From Paludibacteraceae bacterium (GTDB taxonomy: Bacteria; Bacteroidota; Bacteroidia; Bacteroidales; Paludibacteraceae), in the NCBI GenBank assembly GCA_016285885.1, contig JAEERP010000008.1:62001-126000 (forward strand): a stretch of 64,000 nucleotides of DNA. Reading direction: 5' to 3'. Position numbers and translations under genes: made by a program. Of the stretch, positions 62,623-64,000 are shown in pieces. The notes beneath the pieces were generated by a model. It was not told the DNA's origin. It saw only the letters and a list, made by a program, of their open reading frames with translations, and made no database searches. Numbering within the stretch: the stretch's first letter is position 1; the number at the start of each line of letters is the position of its first letter.

Positions 62623-62700
62623 AAACAAAACAGGTAGATTTTTTCATAGTTAAGGTTTAGATTGGTTAAGGGACGTTGTGAAACGTCCCTTAATTATTTT
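62623..62700 (+). ncRNA. candidate small RNA 4
   Basis: A transcript of about 75 bases would run from 62623 to a perfect 12-bp hairpin (arms 62666-62677 and 62682-62693, GTGA loop) with a U-rich tail. It has no open frame. The terminal hairpin shares the GTTGTGAAAC loop region with candidate small RNA 2. It begins about 75 bases after the peptidase stop codon but has its own promoter. Confidence 0.52.
62666..62693 (+). terminator. intrinsic terminator, 12-bp perfect stem
   Basis: Arms ttaagggacgtt and aacgtcccttaa around GTGA, followed by ttatttt. It can also end the peptidase transcript. Confidence 0.85.
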
Positions 62701-62736
62701 GTGCAAGGCGTGTTGGGGGGATTTACGATTTACGGG

Positions 62737-62826
62737 GGAACCCCGAAGGGGTGATCATAATACAGGCACGGGTGTGAACCCGTGTGTGCGATGTAGGAAT
62801 GAATAGGAACCCCGAAGGGGTGACAC
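62737..62826. mobile_element. hairpin-rich element, right-half fragment F
   Basis: Matches the right 90 bp of elements A-E: gaaccccgaaggggtgatca, cacgggtgtgaacccgtgtg and the final gaaccccgaaggggtgacac. The left half is absent. Confidence 0.7.
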
Positions 62827-62897
62827 CTTTTTGTGATTTACAATTTACGGGAAAACATCCATGTATGCGCATCCTCCGCTAACGTCTATATTGTTTT

Positions 62898-63012
62898 CAC
62901 CCCTTCGGGTTCCCGTCACACATACTGTTCGTCATACAGGGGTTAGCACCCCTGCCTGTGATGTTGTCGCCCCATCGGGGCTTAGGGTATGCGCATCGCC
63001 TATAGACACGCA
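62898..63012. mobile_element. hairpin-rich element, left-half fragment G
   Basis: Matches the left half of elements A-E (caccccttcgggttcc, caggggttagcacccctg, cgccccatcggggc) with small deletions, then loses similarity. It shows that the family exists more than 40 kb from the transposase. Confidence 0.65.
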
Positions 63013-63247
63013 CTTCCCAACCAGTTGACTTCGTCGAACTGACGTTTCAAAATTCTTAATTATCCCCGCCCCTGGGGCATGGGTATGTGCATTGCGTGGG
63101 GATTTATGATTTTACGATTTACACAATTTACGGGAAAACATCCATGTATGCGCATCCCTTTTAACTCATAATTCTTAATTCTTAACTCTTAATTATCATA
63201 GTATCGTTTTTTTTCTTTATTTTGCAGAAGTAAATTGCAGAAGGTGT

Positions 63248-64000
63248 ATGGAGCAAGTAGCGAATTTCTTTTCACACTTACCGGTGACAGACCCAATCCT
63301 GATTTTCTCGTTGGTGCTGTTCGTCATCCTTATTGCTCCGCTGGCGCTGGATCGATTGAAGATTCCGCATATCATTGGCTTGATTCTTGCGGGTGTGATT
63401 CTGAGTGAGAACGGAACGGGTGTCCTGAAGCGGGATGTCAGCTTCGACCTGTTCGGTACGGTGGGTCTGCTCTATATCATGTTCTTGGCGGGCTTGCAGA
63501 TGGACCTCGCCGATTTTAAGAAGAACACCAAGAAGAATGTGTTCTTTGGCCTGACCACCTTCTATGTGCCGATGATCTTTGGATCGGTCAGCAGTTTCTT
63601 CCTCCTGAAGTATCTTTTTGCCCATACGACACCGGATTTCCAGACGATAGGGAACTTCTCCTTCACTGGCTATCTGATCCTGGCCTCCGTGCTGATCGCC
63701 AGCATGTACGCCTCCCACACGTTGATATCCTATCCGATTGTGGGTCGTTTCGGTGTGACGAAGAACTCCGCCGTGAACATATCGTTGGGTGGTACCATGA
63801 TCGCCACCACGTTGGCCTTGGTTATCCTCGCCTTCATCGTGGCGATGTGCAAGGGGGAGGTCAATGCCACGTTCTGGCTGCAGTTCGTCATCTCGGTGGT
63901 CATCTTCGTCCTGATCATCGGCTTTGTCTATCCACGGATAGCGGACCGTTTCTTCAAGCGGCATGAGGATAGTATCCTGCAATATATCTTCGTCTTGGCG
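63248..64000 (+). CDS. cation:proton antiporter, CPA2 family (5' part, cut by window edge)
   Basis: The first 251 codons are present and open to the edge. The protein starts MEQVANFFSHLPVTDPILIF and has at least seven hydrophobic helices. The segments PLALDRLKIPHIIGLILAGVILSENG and LLYIMFLAGLQMDLADF are typical of KefB/NhaS-like Na+(K+)/H+ antiporters in the inner membrane. Helix 6 has TLISYPIVGRFGVTKN and SLGGTMIATTLAL. The end, and any regulatory C-terminal domain, lies outside the window. Confidence 0.9.
   Translation, partial: MEQVANFFSHLPVTDPILIFSLVLFVILIAPLALDRLKIPHIIGLILAGVILSENGTGVLKRDVSFDLFGTVGLLYIMFLAGLQMDLADFKKNTKKNVFFGLTTFYVPMIFGSVSSFFLLKYLFAHTTPDFQTIGNFSFTGYLILASVLIASMYASHTLISYPIVGRFGVTKNSAVNISLGGTMIATTLALVILAFIVAMCKGEVNATFWLQFVISVVIFVLIIGFVYPRIADRFFKRHEDSILQYIFVLA

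Larger units (their letters stand above)
62547..63247. other. 0.7-kb gap with a promoter-terminator unit and degraded repeat elements
   Basis: No protein gene is supported. In order it holds the candidate small RNA 4 unit (62586-62700), the right half of a hairpin-rich element (62737-62826), a spacer with the cctccgctaacgtctat motif, the left half of another (62898-63012), further debris to about 63160 (cgcccctggggc near 63067), then AT-rich sequence with ttattttgc near 63218 as a possible promoter of the antiporter. Confidence 0.6.

Overview
The window reads as a chromosomal segment of a gut-type member of the order Bacteroidales. The evidence is gene content (PG0541-type P-II-like protein beside an RND pump, LpxK, SppA67, CPA2 antiporter, DUF5131, RhuM proteins) and promoters of the Bacteroidetes type (TTTG, 19-20 bases, TAnnTTTG) in front of many units. 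I cannot name genus or species. Core genes are moderately GC-rich; the accessory parts (about 17.4-28.9 kb, and 1-1.2 kb) are visibly AT-richer.

Layout. 0-6.2 kb: a frameshifted beta-propeller gene, a PBP4 carboxypeptidase/HerA-like ATPase pair, a small unknown gene behind a two-copy palindromic operator, and a DUF4143 ATPase preceded by 3.5 copies of a 33-bp palindromic repeat. 6.3-16.5 kb: SbcCD, an LPS-kinase-like protein, two glycosyltransferases, a B12-type radical SAM protein, RibF and a CAT-anticodon tRNA. The 0.8-kb gap at 12.3-13.1 kb holds two consecutive ORF-free promoter-terminator units that look like small RNA genes. 16.8-19.9 kb: an IS200/RAYT-like transposase with five roughly 228-bp hairpin-rich elements (more fragments at 62.7-63.2 kb), a gene stub, a toxin-domain remnant and another candidate small RNA.

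20.1-31.1 kb is a defence island: a YhcG/DUF1016 nuclease, then a tight six-gene operon made of an 89-aa protein, an unknown 294-aa soluble protein, a four-helix membrane protein, a 5-methylcytosine methyltransferase, a McrB-type AAA+ protein and a LlaJI-type nuclease, followed by two tandem RhuM paralogues. The three unrecognised genes in front of the LlaJI/McrBC-like genes are the best candidate here for an undescribed module.

31.1-37.5 kb: a DUF2156-like acyltransferase and a five-gene minus-strand redox operon (alpha/beta hydrolase, iron-sulfur flavoprotein, flavodoxin, AraC regulator, flavodoxin-cyclophilin fusion), then YjbQ. 37.6-48.1 kb: one long minus-strand envelope operon (DUF5131, purine nucleoside phosphorylase, LpxK, SppA, PssA, Psd, CdsA), headed by a 1232-aa secreted charged-helix protein. 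That protein carries four exact 54-residue repeats with a Trp/Tyr ladder. 48.4-55.3 kb: a TetR-regulated RND efflux operon with its P-II-like partner. 55.5-64 kb: a nitroreductase lipoprotein, a thioredoxin-fold protein without the CxxC cysteines, a P-loop kinase, an ABC-F protein, a DPP-IV-like peptidase, a fourth candidate small RNA, transposase-associated element debris, and the start of a CPA2 antiporter cut by the window edge.
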